Assembly (NCBI GenBank): GCA_018667355.1
Contig: JABIVC010000016.1
Coordinates: forward strand, 111,762 to 175,761
DNA: 64,000 nt
Direction of reading: 5' to 3'
Source: Gammaproteobacteria bacterium
Lineage (GTDB): Bacteria > Pseudomonadota > Gammaproteobacteria > GCA-002705445 > GCA-002716945
The notes under the pieces were generated by a model. That model made no database searches. It had not been told where the DNA came from and saw only the letters and a list, made by a program, of their open reading frames with translations. How positions within the stretch are numbered: the first letter of the stretch is position 1; each line of letters opens with the position of its first letter. A program made the position numbers and the translations under genes. Below are positions 12,273 through 22,873 of the stretch, one piece after another.

Positions 12273-13580
12273 CTAGTTGTTCAATGTGTGTAGGATGTTT
12301 TGGTAGTCTTGATTCAGCACGGCAGATGAGGATTTGAGGTTTTTGATTTTCTTGCAGGCGTGGAGGACAGTTGTGTGATCTCTGCCACCAAATGCATCCC
12401 CTATTGTTGGAAGACTATGACTGGTCAATTCCTTTGCCATCGCCATTGCAACATGTCTCGGAGTGGTTATCTTTCTGTCTCTCTTAGCTGACAACATATC
12501 AGCCACTCTAACATTATAATATGCGGCAACTGTTTTTTGTATTTGTTCTATTGTCATTAGTCTCTCTTGCAATGAAACAAGGTCTTTAAGCGTTTCTTTA
12601 GTGAACGGCAATGTTACAGCTGTTCTTTTGAAATGTGCGGTAGCTAGAACTCGCCGCAAACTTCCTTCTAGTTCTCTTACGTTAGAGTAAACATTTTTTG
12701 CTAGGTAATAAGCCACATCATCAGGAATCTCCTGGTTCACTAATTCTGCTTTCCTATGCAGTATTGCCATCCTTGTTTCTAGGTCTGGAGGATCAATTGT
12801 TACGTTCATCCCCCAAACTAACCTTGATTTAATGCGTTCTTCCAAACCTGTGATTTCTTTCGGGTATCTATCTGATGTTAGTACAACTTGTTTTTTATAC
12901 TCAAACAATGTGTTGAATGTATGAAAGAATTCTTCTTGTGATCTTTCTTTGTTGGCAAAAAACTGTATATCGTCTAACAGAAGAGCGTCAACCGACCTAT
13001 AAAACTCTTTAAACTCTTCTATTTTGTTAGTTCTTAATGCAGTTACCATGTTCTGAACAAATTTCTCGGAATGCAGATACACAACTCTTTTAGAACTATC
13101 GTGTTTTAATATTTCGTTTCCTATTGAATGTAAAAGGTGTGTTTTGCCCAGACCAACACCACCATATATGTATAGTGGATTGTATTGACCAAGCTCTGTA
13201 ACAACTGAAGTACATGCTGCTTTGGCCAATTGATTTGATTTTCCTTCTACAAAATTGTCAAAGCTCAGGTCCTTGTTAAGCGACGATTTTATGGGAGCTG
13301 TGTTCGGCAGCGGTTTAACTGCTTGCTCTTCCTTAATTTCTGGGAGCGACAGCTTTACCATAGACACGGTTCTATCGCTTTTATCTGCAGCTATTTCTTC
13401 AATAATTTTTATAAAATCATTTTCAACCGCATCTTTAATGAATTTATTTGGAGCAATAATACTAAGAGTATCGTTATCTATACTCACCTCTAATGGGTGA
13501 ATCCATGTTTTCATCTGTTTTTCTGAGAGACTGTCACACAGGCCTTTTAGGCACTTATCCCATAAAATTGTTGCGTTCAT
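12273..13580 (-). CDS. dnaA: Chromosomal replication initiator DnaA
   Basis: AAA+ ATPase that melts oriC and loads the helicase. 435 residues, slightly shorter than E. coli (467) because the linker domain II is compact. Domain I (residues 1-80) begins with LWDKCLKGLCDSLSEKQ; domain III has Walker A GGVGLGKTHLLH, Walker B ALLLDDIQFF and the GLEERIKSRLVWG arginine-finger region; domain IV carries the DNA-binding signature GGRDHTTVLHACKKI. Divergent from rpmH, as in pseudomonads and many other gammaproteobacteria. Confidence 0.98.
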   Translation of the reverse strand: MNATILWDKCLKGLCDSLSEKQMKTWIHPLEVSIDNDTLSIIAPNKFIKDAVENDFIKIIEEIAADKSDRTVSMVKLSLPEIKEEQAVKPLPNTAPIKSSLNKDLSFDNFVEGKSNQLAKAACTSVVTELGQYNPLYIYGGVGLGKTHLLHSIGNEILKHDSSKRVVYLHSEKFVQNMVTALRTNKIEEFKEFYRSVDALLLDDIQFFANKERSQEEFFHTFNTLFEYKKQVVLTSDRYPKEITGLEERIKSRLVWGMNVTIDPPDLETRMAILHRKAELVNQEIPDDVAYYLAKNVYSNVRELEGSLRRVLATAHFKRTAVTLPFTKETLKDLVSLQERLMTIEQIQKTVAAYYNVRVADMLSAKRDRKITTPRHVAMAMAKELTSHSLPTIGDAFGGRDHTTVLHACKKIKNLKSSSAVLNQDYQNILHTLNN

Positions 13581-13635
13581 ATTTTTTTCACTGGTTGAAA
13601 AACTAATATCTCACAAAAATAATTAAAATTATATA

Positions 13636-13667
13636 TTGACAAAGAAATATATAATTTGCAGTATACT
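13636..13667 (+). promoter_or_regulatory. Candidate promoter of the rpmH operon
   Basis: TTGACA at 13636-13641 and TATACT at 13662-13667 in the 104-bp dnaA/rpmH spacer. Both boxes are good but the spacing is 20 bp, longer than the 17 bp optimum, so one of them may be used with another partner. The rpmH ATG follows 17 bp after the -10 box. Confidence 0.4.
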
Positions 13668-13684
13668 AGTCGGACAAGAAAATT

Positions 13685-13819
13685 ATGAAAAGAACATTTC
13701 AACCAAGCAATTTAAAGCGCAAGCGCAAGCACGGATTCAGATCCAGAATGAGTACGGTAGCTGGTCGAGCAGTTTTAAGTGCTAGAAGAGCAAAAGGCAG
13801 AGCTGTACTCAGCGCATAG
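13685..13819 (+). CDS. rpmH: 50S ribosomal protein L34
   Basis: 44-residue, extremely basic ribosomal protein starting [19 protein letters not shown] and ending GRAVLSA, the canonical L34 sequence. Its position as first gene of rpmH-rnpA-yidD-yidC, divergent from dnaA, is the classic gammaproteobacterial arrangement. A promoter with a 20-bp spacer lies just upstream. Confidence 0.98.
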   Translation: MKRTFQPSNLKRKRKHGFRSRMSTVAGRAVLSARRAKGRAVLSA

Positions 13820-13827
13820 CCCTTCAC

Positions 13828-14175
13828 GTGTGTAAAGACATACACTTAAAGGTTTCATCTAATACTAAAAAAATTTTTAGGCATGCCCCTAAAATTAATC
13901 AAAAACACTTGCGACTACTTTATATTAATAATTCTCTTGGGTATCCTAGGCTAGCTATCCAAATTACTAAGAAAGCGGTTAAGTTAGCGGTTATACGAAA
14001 CAGAATAAGAAGAACAATTAGAGAAAGCTTCAGAAAGCAATTAACAGAACTTGATTCATACGACATGCTGTTATTAATTACTTCAAATATTTATTCTGAT
14101 AAACACGAAATAAGTGATATTCTTATGCAAGAATGGAAACTATCAATAAAATTATTACAGCAATCCCAATCATAA
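13828..14175 (+). CDS. rnpA: Ribonuclease P protein component
   Basis: Basic protein that assists the RNase P RNA in removing 5' leaders of tRNA precursors. 115 residues; the RNR signature is present as AVIRNRIRRTIRESFR. Translation appears to start at a GTG (13828), 8 bp after the rpmH stop; no in-frame ATG precedes the conserved part. The 3' end overlaps yidD by 43 bp, the usual nested arrangement of these genes. Confidence 0.94.
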   Translation: MCKDIHLKVSSNTKKIFRHAPKINQKHLRLLYINNSLGYPRLAIQITKKAVKLAVIRNRIRRTIRESFRKQLTELDSYDMLLLITSNIYSDKHEISDILMQEWKLSIKLLQQSQS

Positions 14176-14387
14176 TTATTAGGTTTTATCAGCTGTTTAT
14201 ATCACCTATAACACAGTCTAGTTGTAGGCATATTCCTACATGCTCGGAATATACCATTGAGGCTCTGCGAGTACATGGTTTGTTAAAAGGGCTTTATTAT
14301 TCAATCACAAGGCTGGTTAGCTGCCGCCCAGGTGGAAGCAGTGGATATGACCCTGTCCCTAAGCACGGTGCCACATTAAATGAATAA
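14133..14387 (+). CDS. yidD: Membrane protein insertion efficiency factor YidD
   Basis: 84-residue small membrane-associated protein that helps YidC insert membrane proteins. It has the amphipathic N-terminal segment, PTCSEYTIEALRVHG and SCRPGGSSGYDPVP, all family signatures. It starts inside rnpA and overlaps yidC by 8 bp, so expression is coupled to both. Confidence 0.95.
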   Translation: METINKIITAIPIIIIRFYQLFISPITQSSCRHIPTCSEYTIEALRVHGLLKGLYYSITRLVSCRPGGSSGYDPVPKHGATLNE

Positions 14388-15978
14388 CAGATTATTTCTA
14401 TATAGCTCGTTGTTTCTTGTTTTAATTTTATTGTTTGACGCAAGCGATCAGGGTGGCGACAACATAAAAAGCAACAACCAGCCAATTATTCCCGAAACAG
14501 GCTCACAAGTTGTGGAACATAATAATAAACCCAAAGACATTATAGAAAATAAAGACTACAAAACAAGCGACTTGGTTGAAGTCATAAGCGACACACTGAA
14601 AGTAAAAATAAGGCTTAGTGATGGAGCACTGGTATCCTCTGAACTACTTAAGTATCCGAAATATTTTGAATCGGAGGATGAAAAAGTAGTTCTTCTAAAT
14701 AATAACCAAGGATCAAGATATACTGCGTTAGCAAACATTCAAAGCAAGCAGGCCAAAACTCCTATTAAATACACATCCAGAAAATTAAAATATTTTCTAA
14801 ATAATGATGATCAATTAACAGTGTCTATCCAAGGTTTCTCATCAGATATGATAGAAGTTACAAAGCGATATACTTTCAAGAAGAACAGCCATTTAATAAA
14901 TGTTCAGCAAGTAGTTAAAAATAATTCACCAAACAGTAGCGAGTGGAGACAATACAACACCTTAAGTCGCGGTGATGAGACAGAAGGCAATGCGATGCTT
15001 TATACTTATACAGGTGCAGCATATTTCGACAGTGAAGACAACTTTAATAAAATAGATTTTTCTGATATTGCGTCAGGTAGTTTTCAAAAAGAAGTAAAGA
15101 CTAGTTGGATTAGCATGATCCAGCATTACTTCTTCACTGCGTGGTTGCCATCTGCAGACGACAACAATAAAAAAACCATCTATACTAGGCTCCTTTCAGC
15201 TGATAATCAAAGAAGCTATCAAATTGGTAGCGTTGATACTTATATAAATATACTGCCTGGCGAGAATAAAGTCTTCAATAGCAAACTATATGTTGGGCCA
15301 AAGGTTCAGTCTGAAATCACAGATTTAGCTCCTGGCCTTGCTCTTACAGTTGACTACGGCGTTCTAACCTTTCTTGCCGCCCCACTCTTTTGGGTTTTAG
15401 AAACCTTACATTCACTTTTTGGTAATTGGGGCTGGTCTATCATAATGTTGACGGTTCTAATTAAGATTGTGTTTTTTAAGTTATCTGAATCAAGCTACAA
15501 ATCCATGGCTAAAATGAAAAAATTGACACCTAGAATGACAGCATTAAAAGAAAGGTATGGAGATGATAAAAAACAATTCAGCGAAGCACTAATGAAGATA
15601 TACAAAGAAGAAAAAGTAAACCCTCTTGGTGGTTGTCTCCCTATATTAATTCAAATACCTGTTTTTATAGCACTATACTGGGTCATTATTGAGAGTGTTG
15701 AGATGAGACATGCGCCTTTTGTAGGGTGGATCTCAGACCTCTCTAGCGCAGACCCATTGTATATTCTACCTGTGCTTATGGGCCTCTCTATGTATGCACA
15801 ACAAAAGCTAAACCCTGCTCCCACAGATCCCATGCAGGCTAAAATTTTTCTGACATTACCTTTTGTATTCACTTTCTTATTTGCAACCTTCCCATCCGGT
15901 TTGGTGCTTTACTGGGTAACCAATAACATTCTTTCAATAGCACAACAATATGTTATTAATAAGAGAATAATCTCCTAA
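14380..15978 (+). CDS. yidC: Membrane protein insertase YidC
   Basis: Inserts and folds inner-membrane proteins with or without SecYEG. 532 residues (E. coli 548). There is one N-terminal TM helix, a periplasmic beta-sandwich domain of about 280 residues, and five C-terminal TM helices. Typical stretches are WGWSIIMLTVLIKIVFF with the conserved arginine-lacking groove helix, the cytoplasmic loop MKKLTPRMTALKERYGDD, NPLGGCLPILIQIPVFIALYW and the last helix FPSGLVLYWVTNN. Overlaps yidD; mnmE starts 5 bp after its stop. Confidence 0.97.
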   Translation: MNNRLFLYSSLFLVLILLFDASDQGGDNIKSNNQPIIPETGSQVVEHNNKPKDIIENKDYKTSDLVEVISDTLKVKIRLSDGALVSSELLKYPKYFESEDEKVVLLNNNQGSRYTALANIQSKQAKTPIKYTSRKLKYFLNNDDQLTVSIQGFSSDMIEVTKRYTFKKNSHLINVQQVVKNNSPNSSEWRQYNTLSRGDETEGNAMLYTYTGAAYFDSEDNFNKIDFSDIASGSFQKEVKTSWISMIQHYFFTAWLPSADDNNKKTIYTRLLSADNQRSYQIGSVDTYINILPGENKVFNSKLYVGPKVQSEITDLAPGLALTVDYGVLTFLAAPLFWVLETLHSLFGNWGWSIIMLTVLIKIVFFKLSESSYKSMAKMKKLTPRMTALKERYGDDKKQFSEALMKIYKEEKVNPLGGCLPILIQIPVFIALYWVIIESVEMRHAPFVGWISDLSSADPLYILPVLMGLSMYAQQKLNPAPTDPMQAKIFLTLPFVFTFLFATFPSGLVLYWVTNNILSIAQQYVINKRIIS

Positions 15979-15983
15979 AACTT

Positions 15984-17315
15984 ATGACCTCCAGAGATAC
16001 CATCGCTGCGATTTCTACAGCTTACGGAAAGTCAGCAATAGGAATTATTAGAGCTTCAGGAGACAATATAACTTCAATTATCAATGATTTTATCAGGCGC
16101 GAGCTTCATCCAAGAATGGCAACCAATGCTAAAATATATGATAGAGGTGGCACCCTTATCGACGACGTGGTAGTAATTTACTACAAAGCTCCTTCGTCGT
16201 ACACAGGTGAAGACATGTTAGAAATTCAGTCGCATGGTAATCCAATTACAATGGACCTCATCTTAGAAATTATTTGCAACTCTCATGCAAGATTATCAAA
16301 ACCAGGCGAGTTTACAGAACGAGCTTTTATGAACGATAAGATAGATTTAATACAGGCAGAAGCAATTTCAGATTTTATTAATGCTTCTCATCTAAATGCC
16401 TCCAAAGCTGCAATGATGACCCTGCAAGGCAATTTCTCTAAAAAAATCAAAGGTCTAATTGATAAGATTGTTACATTAAGAGCCAATATCGAGGCTTGCA
16501 TTAATTTTCCAGAAGATGATTCACCACAGAACAGCAATAAAGATACTACTGAGGGAATCAACTCATTAATTGGTGATCTTCGTAAATTAATTGAGTCTGT
16601 AGACGCAGGAATAAAAGTTAATAAAAAACCCATAGTTGCGATAATTGGCAAACCAAATGTTGGCAAATCATCATTGGCAAATTGTCTTTTAGGAGAAGAT
16701 AGCTCCATAGTTTCTTCTATACCTGGAACAACAAGAGATGCTCTTCATCACGACCTTGTTCTTAATAAAAACAATATTACTATTATTGATACAGCAGGGT
16801 TGAGAAATACTACAGATGTTGTTGAAGTCAAAGGAATAGAAGTCACTAAAAAATCTATTCACAATGCTACTATGATTTTGTATGTAGTAGATGATTCTAT
16901 TGGTTACGATAAAACAGATAAAGCAATATTGTTTGAAAATAATATTTCTGATTACTGGATCATAAACAATAAGATTGATTTGACTGAGTCTAACCCAGTG
17001 ATTTTAAACAAAGATGGTGTGACCCACTTTCACGTATCCACGAAGAGCATGGATGGGATTAATACTCTTCTAGAAAAATTATCTAAAAAAGCAGTTCCAA
17101 ATGACGAAACAACTGGGACAGCACGAATGAGACACAAAGAGCTGCTATCATCATCGTTATCACACCTATCCGCTGGTCTGGAACATAATAATCAATTAGA
17201 ACTAGTAGCAGAAGAATTACGTATAGCCCATAGCAGCTTAGTTGCTATAATGGGCGGAGATGTTACAGAGGATTTGTTAGATAAGATATTCTCTGACTTC
17301 TGTATTGGGAAGTAA
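15984..17315 (+). CDS. mnmE: tRNA modification GTPase MnmE (TrmE)
   Basis: With MnmG installs (carboxymethyl)aminomethyl groups on the wobble uridine of several tRNAs. 443 residues. N-terminal folate-binding domain starts DTIAAISTAYGKSAIGIIRASG, helical domain follows, and the embedded G domain shows GKPNVGKSSLAN (G1), TTRD (G2) and DTAGLR (G3). The chain ends with the essential CIGK motif. It is 2 bp from mnmG, forming the functional pair. Confidence 0.97.
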   Translation: MTSRDTIAAISTAYGKSAIGIIRASGDNITSIINDFIRRELHPRMATNAKIYDRGGTLIDDVVVIYYKAPSSYTGEDMLEIQSHGNPITMDLILEIICNSHARLSKPGEFTERAFMNDKIDLIQAEAISDFINASHLNASKAAMMTLQGNFSKKIKGLIDKIVTLRANIEACINFPEDDSPQNSNKDTTEGINSLIGDLRKLIESVDAGIKVNKKPIVAIIGKPNVGKSSLANCLLGEDSSIVSSIPGTTRDALHHDLVLNKNNITIIDTAGLRNTTDVVEVKGIEVTKKSIHNATMILYVVDDSIGYDKTDKAILFENNISDYWIINNKIDLTESNPVILNKDGVTHFHVSTKSMDGINTLLEKLSKKAVPNDETTGTARMRHKELLSSSLSHLSAGLEHNNQLELVAEELRIAHSSLVAIMGGDVTEDLLDKIFSDFCIGK

Positions 17316-17317
17316 TT

Positions 17318-19192
17318 ATGAAAAAATATGATGTATTAGTGATTGGTGGAGGACATGCAGGCTGCGAGGCTGCACATGCTGCAGCAAGGTCAAACATAAA
17401 TGTAGCTCTAGTCACAATGAAAAATGAAAGCATTGGACAGATGAGTTGCAACCCTGCCATTGGAGGAATTGGCAAATCACACTTGGCAAAAGAAGTTGAT
17501 GCCTTGGATGGATTAATTTGCAAAATTGCAGACCATTCTGCGCTGCAGAGACGAAAACTTAATGCAAGCAAAGGACCGGCTGTTCAAGCAACTAGAATTC
17601 AAACATGCAGAGATACTTACAAGATAAAAATGCAAGAGGCAATTAACTCTCACCCTAGCCTCACTGTAATAGAAGGAATGGTTTCTAACATTATTGTAGA
17701 GAATAATATATTAGAGGGTGTAATTATGGCAGATGGAAGAAAAATTTCATCCAAGACCGTTGTCTTAACCACAGGAACGTTTCTCGGGGGTAAAATTCAT
17801 ATAGGTGATAAATCTTTTTCAGCAGGCAGGTTAGGTGACAAAGCGTCAACTGATCTTGAAAACTTTTTCATAAAAAATGATTTTTCTGTTGGGCGCCTAA
17901 AGACTGGAACACCACCAAGAATTCTAAAAAGCTCCATAGATTATAGTTCATTAATAGAGCAAGGCAGCGATGAGAGCAAACCATGCCTGTCTTATATGCA
18001 TGACCATTATGGTAAAACACCTAGTGCTATTTCTGAAATATCGTGTCATATAACATATACGAATGTTAATACGCATAGAATCATAAAGGAGAATCAGTCT
18101 TTGTCGCCACTATTCAATGGAAGCATTGAGTCAGCTGGGCCAAGATATTGTCCGTCTATTGAGGATAAGGTTGAAAGATTTTTTGATAAAGACTCTCATC
18201 AAATATTTCTAGAGCCTGAAACACTATCAGATGAAGAAATTTATCCTAATGGCTTATCAACTTGTTTGCCTGAAGAAATACAGCTGAGCTTTTTAAGAAC
18301 CATAAAGGGTTTAGAAAACTGTATTATTACCCAACCTGGCTATGCTATTGAGTATAGTTATTTTGACCCCAGAGGTTTGACTAAAAATTTAGAAACAAAG
18401 AAAATCAAAAATTTATTTTTTGCAGGACAGATTAATGGAACAACAGGCTATGAAGAGGCTGCTGCACAAGGGATAATCGCTGGAATTAACGCCTCATGTT
18501 CTGCCAGAAACCATGAGATGTGGTGCCCAAATAGAAATCAGGCTTATATAGGAGTAATGATTGATGACCTGGTAACACTAGGCGTTAACGAACCTTATAG
18601 AATGTTTACAAGTAGAGCCGAGCATAGACTAAGGTTACGAGAGGATAATGCAGATCAGAGGCTAACAGAGATTGGTTATAGACTTGGAGTTGTCTCTAAC
18701 GAAAGACTATTGTTTCTGAAGAAGAAAACTAAAAAAATAGCCGAGGAAAGTATAAGGCTCGAAAAAATTAAGATATTGCCATCTAGCAAAGTTTCACTGA
18801 CATTAGAGAAAAGATTTAATCTTAAATTAAAAAATACTCAAACAATGAAGAGCCTACTTAAAATGTCTGATATCAGATATAAAGACATACAGGGGTTAGA
18901 CTGTTTTGGGAAGACTAGTAATTCAGACATAGGACACTTGGTTGCTATTCAAGAAAGATATGAGGGATACTTAAAAAGACAGGACCAAGAAGTATCAAAT
19001 AACTTAAAAACACTTAATATAAGGATTCCAGAACAACTAATATATAAAGAAATAAAAGGGCTTTCTAACGAGGCAAAAGAAAAATTGTCTCAAGTTATGC
19101 CAGACACTCTTGGACAGGCCTCTAGAATATCAGGGATAACCCCAGCCATTATTTCATTACTGAGAATATATATTAAAAAACACTCTTTATAA
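17318..19192 (+). CDS. mnmG: tRNA uridine-5-carboxymethylaminomethyl modification enzyme MnmG (GidA)
   Basis: FAD-dependent partner of MnmE. 624 residues, normal length. FAD-binding VIGGGHAGCEAAHAAAR at the N-terminus, SCNPAIGGIGKSHL, the second conserved region GLKTGTPPR-like VGRLKTGTPPRI and the C-terminal YEGYLKRQ used for MnmE contact are present. rsmG follows after 31 bp. Confidence 0.97.
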   Translation: MKKYDVLVIGGGHAGCEAAHAAARSNINVALVTMKNESIGQMSCNPAIGGIGKSHLAKEVDALDGLICKIADHSALQRRKLNASKGPAVQATRIQTCRDTYKIKMQEAINSHPSLTVIEGMVSNIIVENNILEGVIMADGRKISSKTVVLTTGTFLGGKIHIGDKSFSAGRLGDKASTDLENFFIKNDFSVGRLKTGTPPRILKSSIDYSSLIEQGSDESKPCLSYMHDHYGKTPSAISEISCHITYTNVNTHRIIKENQSLSPLFNGSIESAGPRYCPSIEDKVERFFDKDSHQIFLEPETLSDEEIYPNGLSTCLPEEIQLSFLRTIKGLENCIITQPGYAIEYSYFDPRGLTKNLETKKIKNLFFAGQINGTTGYEEAAAQGIIAGINASCSARNHEMWCPNRNQAYIGVMIDDLVTLGVNEPYRMFTSRAEHRLRLREDNADQRLTEIGYRLGVVSNERLLFLKKKTKKIAEESIRLEKIKILPSSKVSLTLEKRFNLKLKNTQTMKSLLKMSDIRYKDIQGLDCFGKTSNSDIGHLVAIQERYEGYLKRQDQEVSNNLKTLNIRIPEQLIYKEIKGLSNEAKEKLSQVMPDTLGQASRISGITPAIISLLRIYIKKHSL

Positions 19193-19223
19193 AAAACTGT
19201 TATTATCTTTTACTTGCTAACCC

Positions 19224-19901
19224 ATGAAAGAAGTTATGAAGAATAGAGATCCCAGCCTGAGTAAGGTTTTAAAAGCATTGTCACTAAATATTGATGACGA
19301 CACTACCGATGTCATTGAAGAATACCTAAAATTACTTTTTATGTGGCATGAAAAAAATAATATTCTTTCTACGCGTGACAGGGAATATTTTTTAAGGAGA
19401 GACTTTTATGACTCTTTATCGATGTTGAAGTATATTCCAAAAGGACCACTTTTAGACATTGGAACAGGAGCGGGTATCCCAGGGCTGTTACTATCTTTTC
19501 TTAGACCAGACGACTATATAACTTTGCTGGACAGAAGAGATAATGCTATACGTTTTTTAGAACATGTTAAGCTAAAGCTTAAGCTAGAGAATATTGATAT
19601 TATAAAAACAGACATTAATAAAATGGTAATAACAGAAAGCCCTAAGGCAATAATTTTTAAAAACTTCAGCAACAAGGCAATATCAAAACTACCTTTTGAA
19701 GATAAGCTTGCATATATAGTAAACATGGTTAGAAATAATCTTAAATCCACCTCTAAGATATTCATTCTTACAGGCTCAAATGCCCTTGCTTTGAATGAAA
19801 ATATGCAAAAACATGCCGAAGAACTGAGCTCAAAACTTGCCATCATAAAAATTAAAACTCCCTACTTTGAAACAAATAGATACATATTAGAGATTACGTA
19901 A
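19224..19901 (+). CDS. rsmG: 16S rRNA (guanine527-N7)-methyltransferase RsmG (GidB)
   Basis: SAM-dependent methyltransferase modifying G527 of 16S rRNA. 225 residues. The SAM-binding loop is LLDIGTGAGIPGLLLS followed by TLLDRRDNAIRFLEHV. The C-terminal half is more diverged than in E. coli but keeps the fold order. It overlaps the parA start by one base, reproducing the mnmG-rsmG-parA-parB order. Confidence 0.94.
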   Translation: MKEVMKNRDPSLSKVLKALSLNIDDDTTDVIEEYLKLLFMWHEKNNILSTRDREYFLRRDFYDSLSMLKYIPKGPLLDIGTGAGIPGLLLSFLRPDDYITLLDRRDNAIRFLEHVKLKLKLENIDIIKTDINKMVITESPKAIIFKNFSNKAISKLPFEDKLAYIVNMVRNNLKSTSKIFILTGSNALALNENMQKHAEELSSKLAIIKIKTPYFETNRYILEIT

Positions 19902-20668
19902 TGACAGAAGTCCTAGCAGTTGTAAATCAAAAAGGTGGCGTGGGCAAAACAACATCCTGCGTTAACATATGTGCAAGTTTAGCCAAAACTAAAAGAAAAA
20001 TTTTATTGGTTGATTTTGATCCTCAATCTAATGCCACAAAAGGCTGCGGCATAGATCCTCACGGCTTAAAAATATCCGTTAATGATATTCTTCTGGGGAG
20101 ACACTCATTAGAGGATTGTATTTTATCACCAAAAAACCTTTCCTTTTCCATATTGCCAGCAACTCCAGAATTGACAGAAGCAGAAGTTATGCTTCTCTCA
20201 ACACAATCAAAAGAATTTACTCTAAAAAATGTACTAAACGAGTGTGCGATCAACTTTGACTATGTAATCATTGATTGCCCGCCATCATTAAATATTTTAA
20301 CTGTAAATGCACTGACAGCGGCTACTGGAGTACTTATACCTGTTCAATGTGAATTTTTTGCTTTACAAGGTTTAAGCGAACTGATGACAACAATCAATAC
20401 AATTAAATCGAGCAGTAATCAGGAGTTAGTTGTTAAAGGAATAATAAGAACAATGTTTGACCCAAGAAATAACCTTGCAACAGATGTAAGCGCACAACTA
20501 ATGAAGTATTTTGCTGACAAATTATACAGAACGATAATACCAAGAAATATCACACTTGCGGAGGCTCCTAGCCATGGTCTTCCTGTTATCGAATATGATA
20601 AAAATTCAAAAGGATCACTTTCTTATCTGTCATTAGTAGGTGAAATATTAAAACAAGAAAAACTGTAA
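19901..20668 (+). CDS. parA: Chromosome partitioning ATPase ParA (Soj)
   Basis: Deviant Walker ATPase moving ParB-parS complexes. 255 residues. NQKGGVGKTTSCVN (Walker A'), LLVDFDPQSNATKG, and YVIIDCPPSLNILTVNAL (Walker B) are canonical. It precedes parB by 37 bp, and parS sites are found 10 kb away in recF, so a complete ParABS system is visible in this window. Confidence 0.97.
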   Translation: MTEVLAVVNQKGGVGKTTSCVNICASLAKTKRKILLVDFDPQSNATKGCGIDPHGLKISVNDILLGRHSLEDCILSPKNLSFSILPATPELTEAEVMLLSTQSKEFTLKNVLNECAINFDYVIIDCPPSLNILTVNALTAATGVLIPVQCEFFALQGLSELMTTINTIKSSSNQELVVKGIIRTMFDPRNNLATDVSAQLMKYFADKLYRTIIPRNITLAEAPSHGLPVIEYDKNSKGSLSYLSLVGEILKQEKL

Positions 20669-20705
20669 TCTATACATCTGTTCAATACCGAGTTATATTT
20701 AGCTT

Positions 20706-21578
20706 ATGACTAAAAGAAAAGCATTAGGGTCTGGCTTAGAGGCACTACTCAGCACAAAACCTATTGTTGCTGATCAGTCTAGGAGTATGGATTCTTCTGA
20801 TATATCCTCGACCAAGATAATTTCAATCCCTATACATGAAATAACTAGAAATAAAAACCAACCTAGACAGTTATTCTTTAATGAGGCGCTTGAGTCCATC
20901 GCTGAATCAATAAAAGAATTGGGTCAACAGGTTCCAATATTAGTTCGTCAAAATGATAGTGGTTATGAATTAATAGCGGGTGAACGCAGATGGAGAGCTA
21001 TGCAATCTATCCAAGCTCAGAACATTGATGCCATAGTGATGGATGTAGACGATAAAGAATCTGCCTTAATAGCTATTGTAGAGAATGTACAAAGAGAACA
21101 GTTAAATTCAATTGAAGAAGCAGAAGCCTTGGAAAAATTACATACAGACTATAATATGACACACGATGATATTGCGAAATATACAGGTAAATCTAGATCA
21201 CATATTACTAATATCTTGAGATTAAATGACTTAGTAGATTATGTAAAAACAAAGCTACAAGATGGCTCAATTGAGATGGGACATGCTAGAGCTGTTCTTT
21301 CCCTTGATTCTAGTCTTCAAGAAACCATAATTAAAAATGCAGTCATAAAAAGATTGTCTGTACGCGCAGTCGAGGCACTGGCTCGTAATTCAAGGGTAAA
21401 AAATGTAAAAAAAAGTAATGATATAAACCAAGATACAGTAGCCCTAGAAAAAGACCTTTCTGAACATTTGGCTGCTGATATTAAGATAAGTCATAAGTCT
21501 AATGGTACTGGCAAATTAGAAATCAAGTATAAGAGCCTCAATGAGCTACAAGGAATTGTTGCTAAATTTAAGAAATAA
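20706..21578 (+). CDS. parB: Chromosome partitioning protein ParB (Spo0J), CTP-dependent clamp
   Basis: 290 residues. The N-terminal CTPase/ParB domain has ITRNKNQPRQLFFN and the GERRWRAMQ box; the central helix-turn-helix reads KYTGKSRSHITNILRLNDL; a short C-terminal dimerisation domain follows an acidic linker. It binds parS (two sites identified in recF) and interacts with ParA encoded just upstream. An ATP synthase operon promoter follows 27 bp downstream of its stop. Confidence 0.96.
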   Translation: MTKRKALGSGLEALLSTKPIVADQSRSMDSSDISSTKIISIPIHEITRNKNQPRQLFFNEALESIAESIKELGQQVPILVRQNDSGYELIAGERRWRAMQSIQAQNIDAIVMDVDDKESALIAIVENVQREQLNSIEEAEALEKLHTDYNMTHDDIAKYTGKSRSHITNILRLNDLVDYVKTKLQDGSIEMGHARAVLSLDSSLQETIIKNAVIKRLSVRAVEALARNSRVKNVKKSNDINQDTVALEKDLSEHLAADIKISHKSNGTGKLEIKYKSLNELQGIVAKFKK

Positions 21579-21605
21579 TAATTTCCATATTTTACTGTAT
21601 ATAAA

Positions 21606-21634
21606 TTGAACTAATCAGCATTGTCATCTATAAT
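21606..21634 (+). promoter_or_regulatory. Promoter of the atp operon
   Basis: TTGAAC (21606-21611), 17-bp spacer, perfect TATAAT (21629-21634). This is the best sigma-70-type promoter in the window and lies between parB and atpI, so the ATP synthase genes have their own start; predicted transcription begins near 21641. Confidence 0.75.
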
Positions 21635-21684
21635 ACCCATGACCATTAAGGAAGTGGTTTTTTGCTTCATGGTGAACATCAAAA

Positions 21685-22035
21685 GTGATAAGGGTAATAA
21701 TATACCAAGGCTCGATTTCTATAATTGTAGCACTTGCTTTTTTGAGCTTTGGCTCAGTTAACATAATCTCGTCTTTATATGGCGGTTTTATGTCAATAGT
21801 AAATTCATTACTCCTTGCGCGCAGTGTAAACACAGCTGGTAAAGCAGCTTCAGAGCAAAAACAGGCAAGAAGTGCCTTTGTGTTATTGAAAAGTGTTGTT
21901 TTTAGGTTTGTTTTAGTTTTAATCGGTTTCTATTTAGGAATCATGCATTTTAAGCTTGTTGCCCTAGAAGTGTTGATAGCTTTTTCATTAGCCCAATTAG
22001 GCTATGTGTTCTATAAGTCCAAAAGTATTTATTAA
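21685..22035 (+). CDS. atpI: ATP synthase accessory protein AtpI
   Basis: 116-residue membrane protein with four predicted TM helices, thought to help assemble the c-ring. Family features include the Gly-rich second helix (SSLYGGFMSIVNSLLLARS) and a positively charged loop after it. The only upstream-bounded start is a GTG at 21685, since a stop codon lies in frame at 21673. Position as first atp gene matches the gammaproteobacterial operon. Confidence 0.88.
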   Translation: MIRVIIYQGSISIIVALAFLSFGSVNIISSLYGGFMSIVNSLLLARSVNTAGKAASEQKQARSAFVLLKSVVFRFVLVLIGFYLGIMHFKLVALEVLIAFSLAQLGYVFYKSKSIY

Positions 22036-22039
22036 TTGA

Positions 22040-22858
<819 letters not shown>

Positions 22859-22873
22859 ACGAGAGGATATAAA

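Noticed and set aside
13820..13835. CACGTG core between rpmH and rnpA as a third parS site
   Set aside because: Only the 6-bp centre and a few flanking bases match; the GAAAC arm is missing (GTGTAA), giving about 9 of 16 matches.
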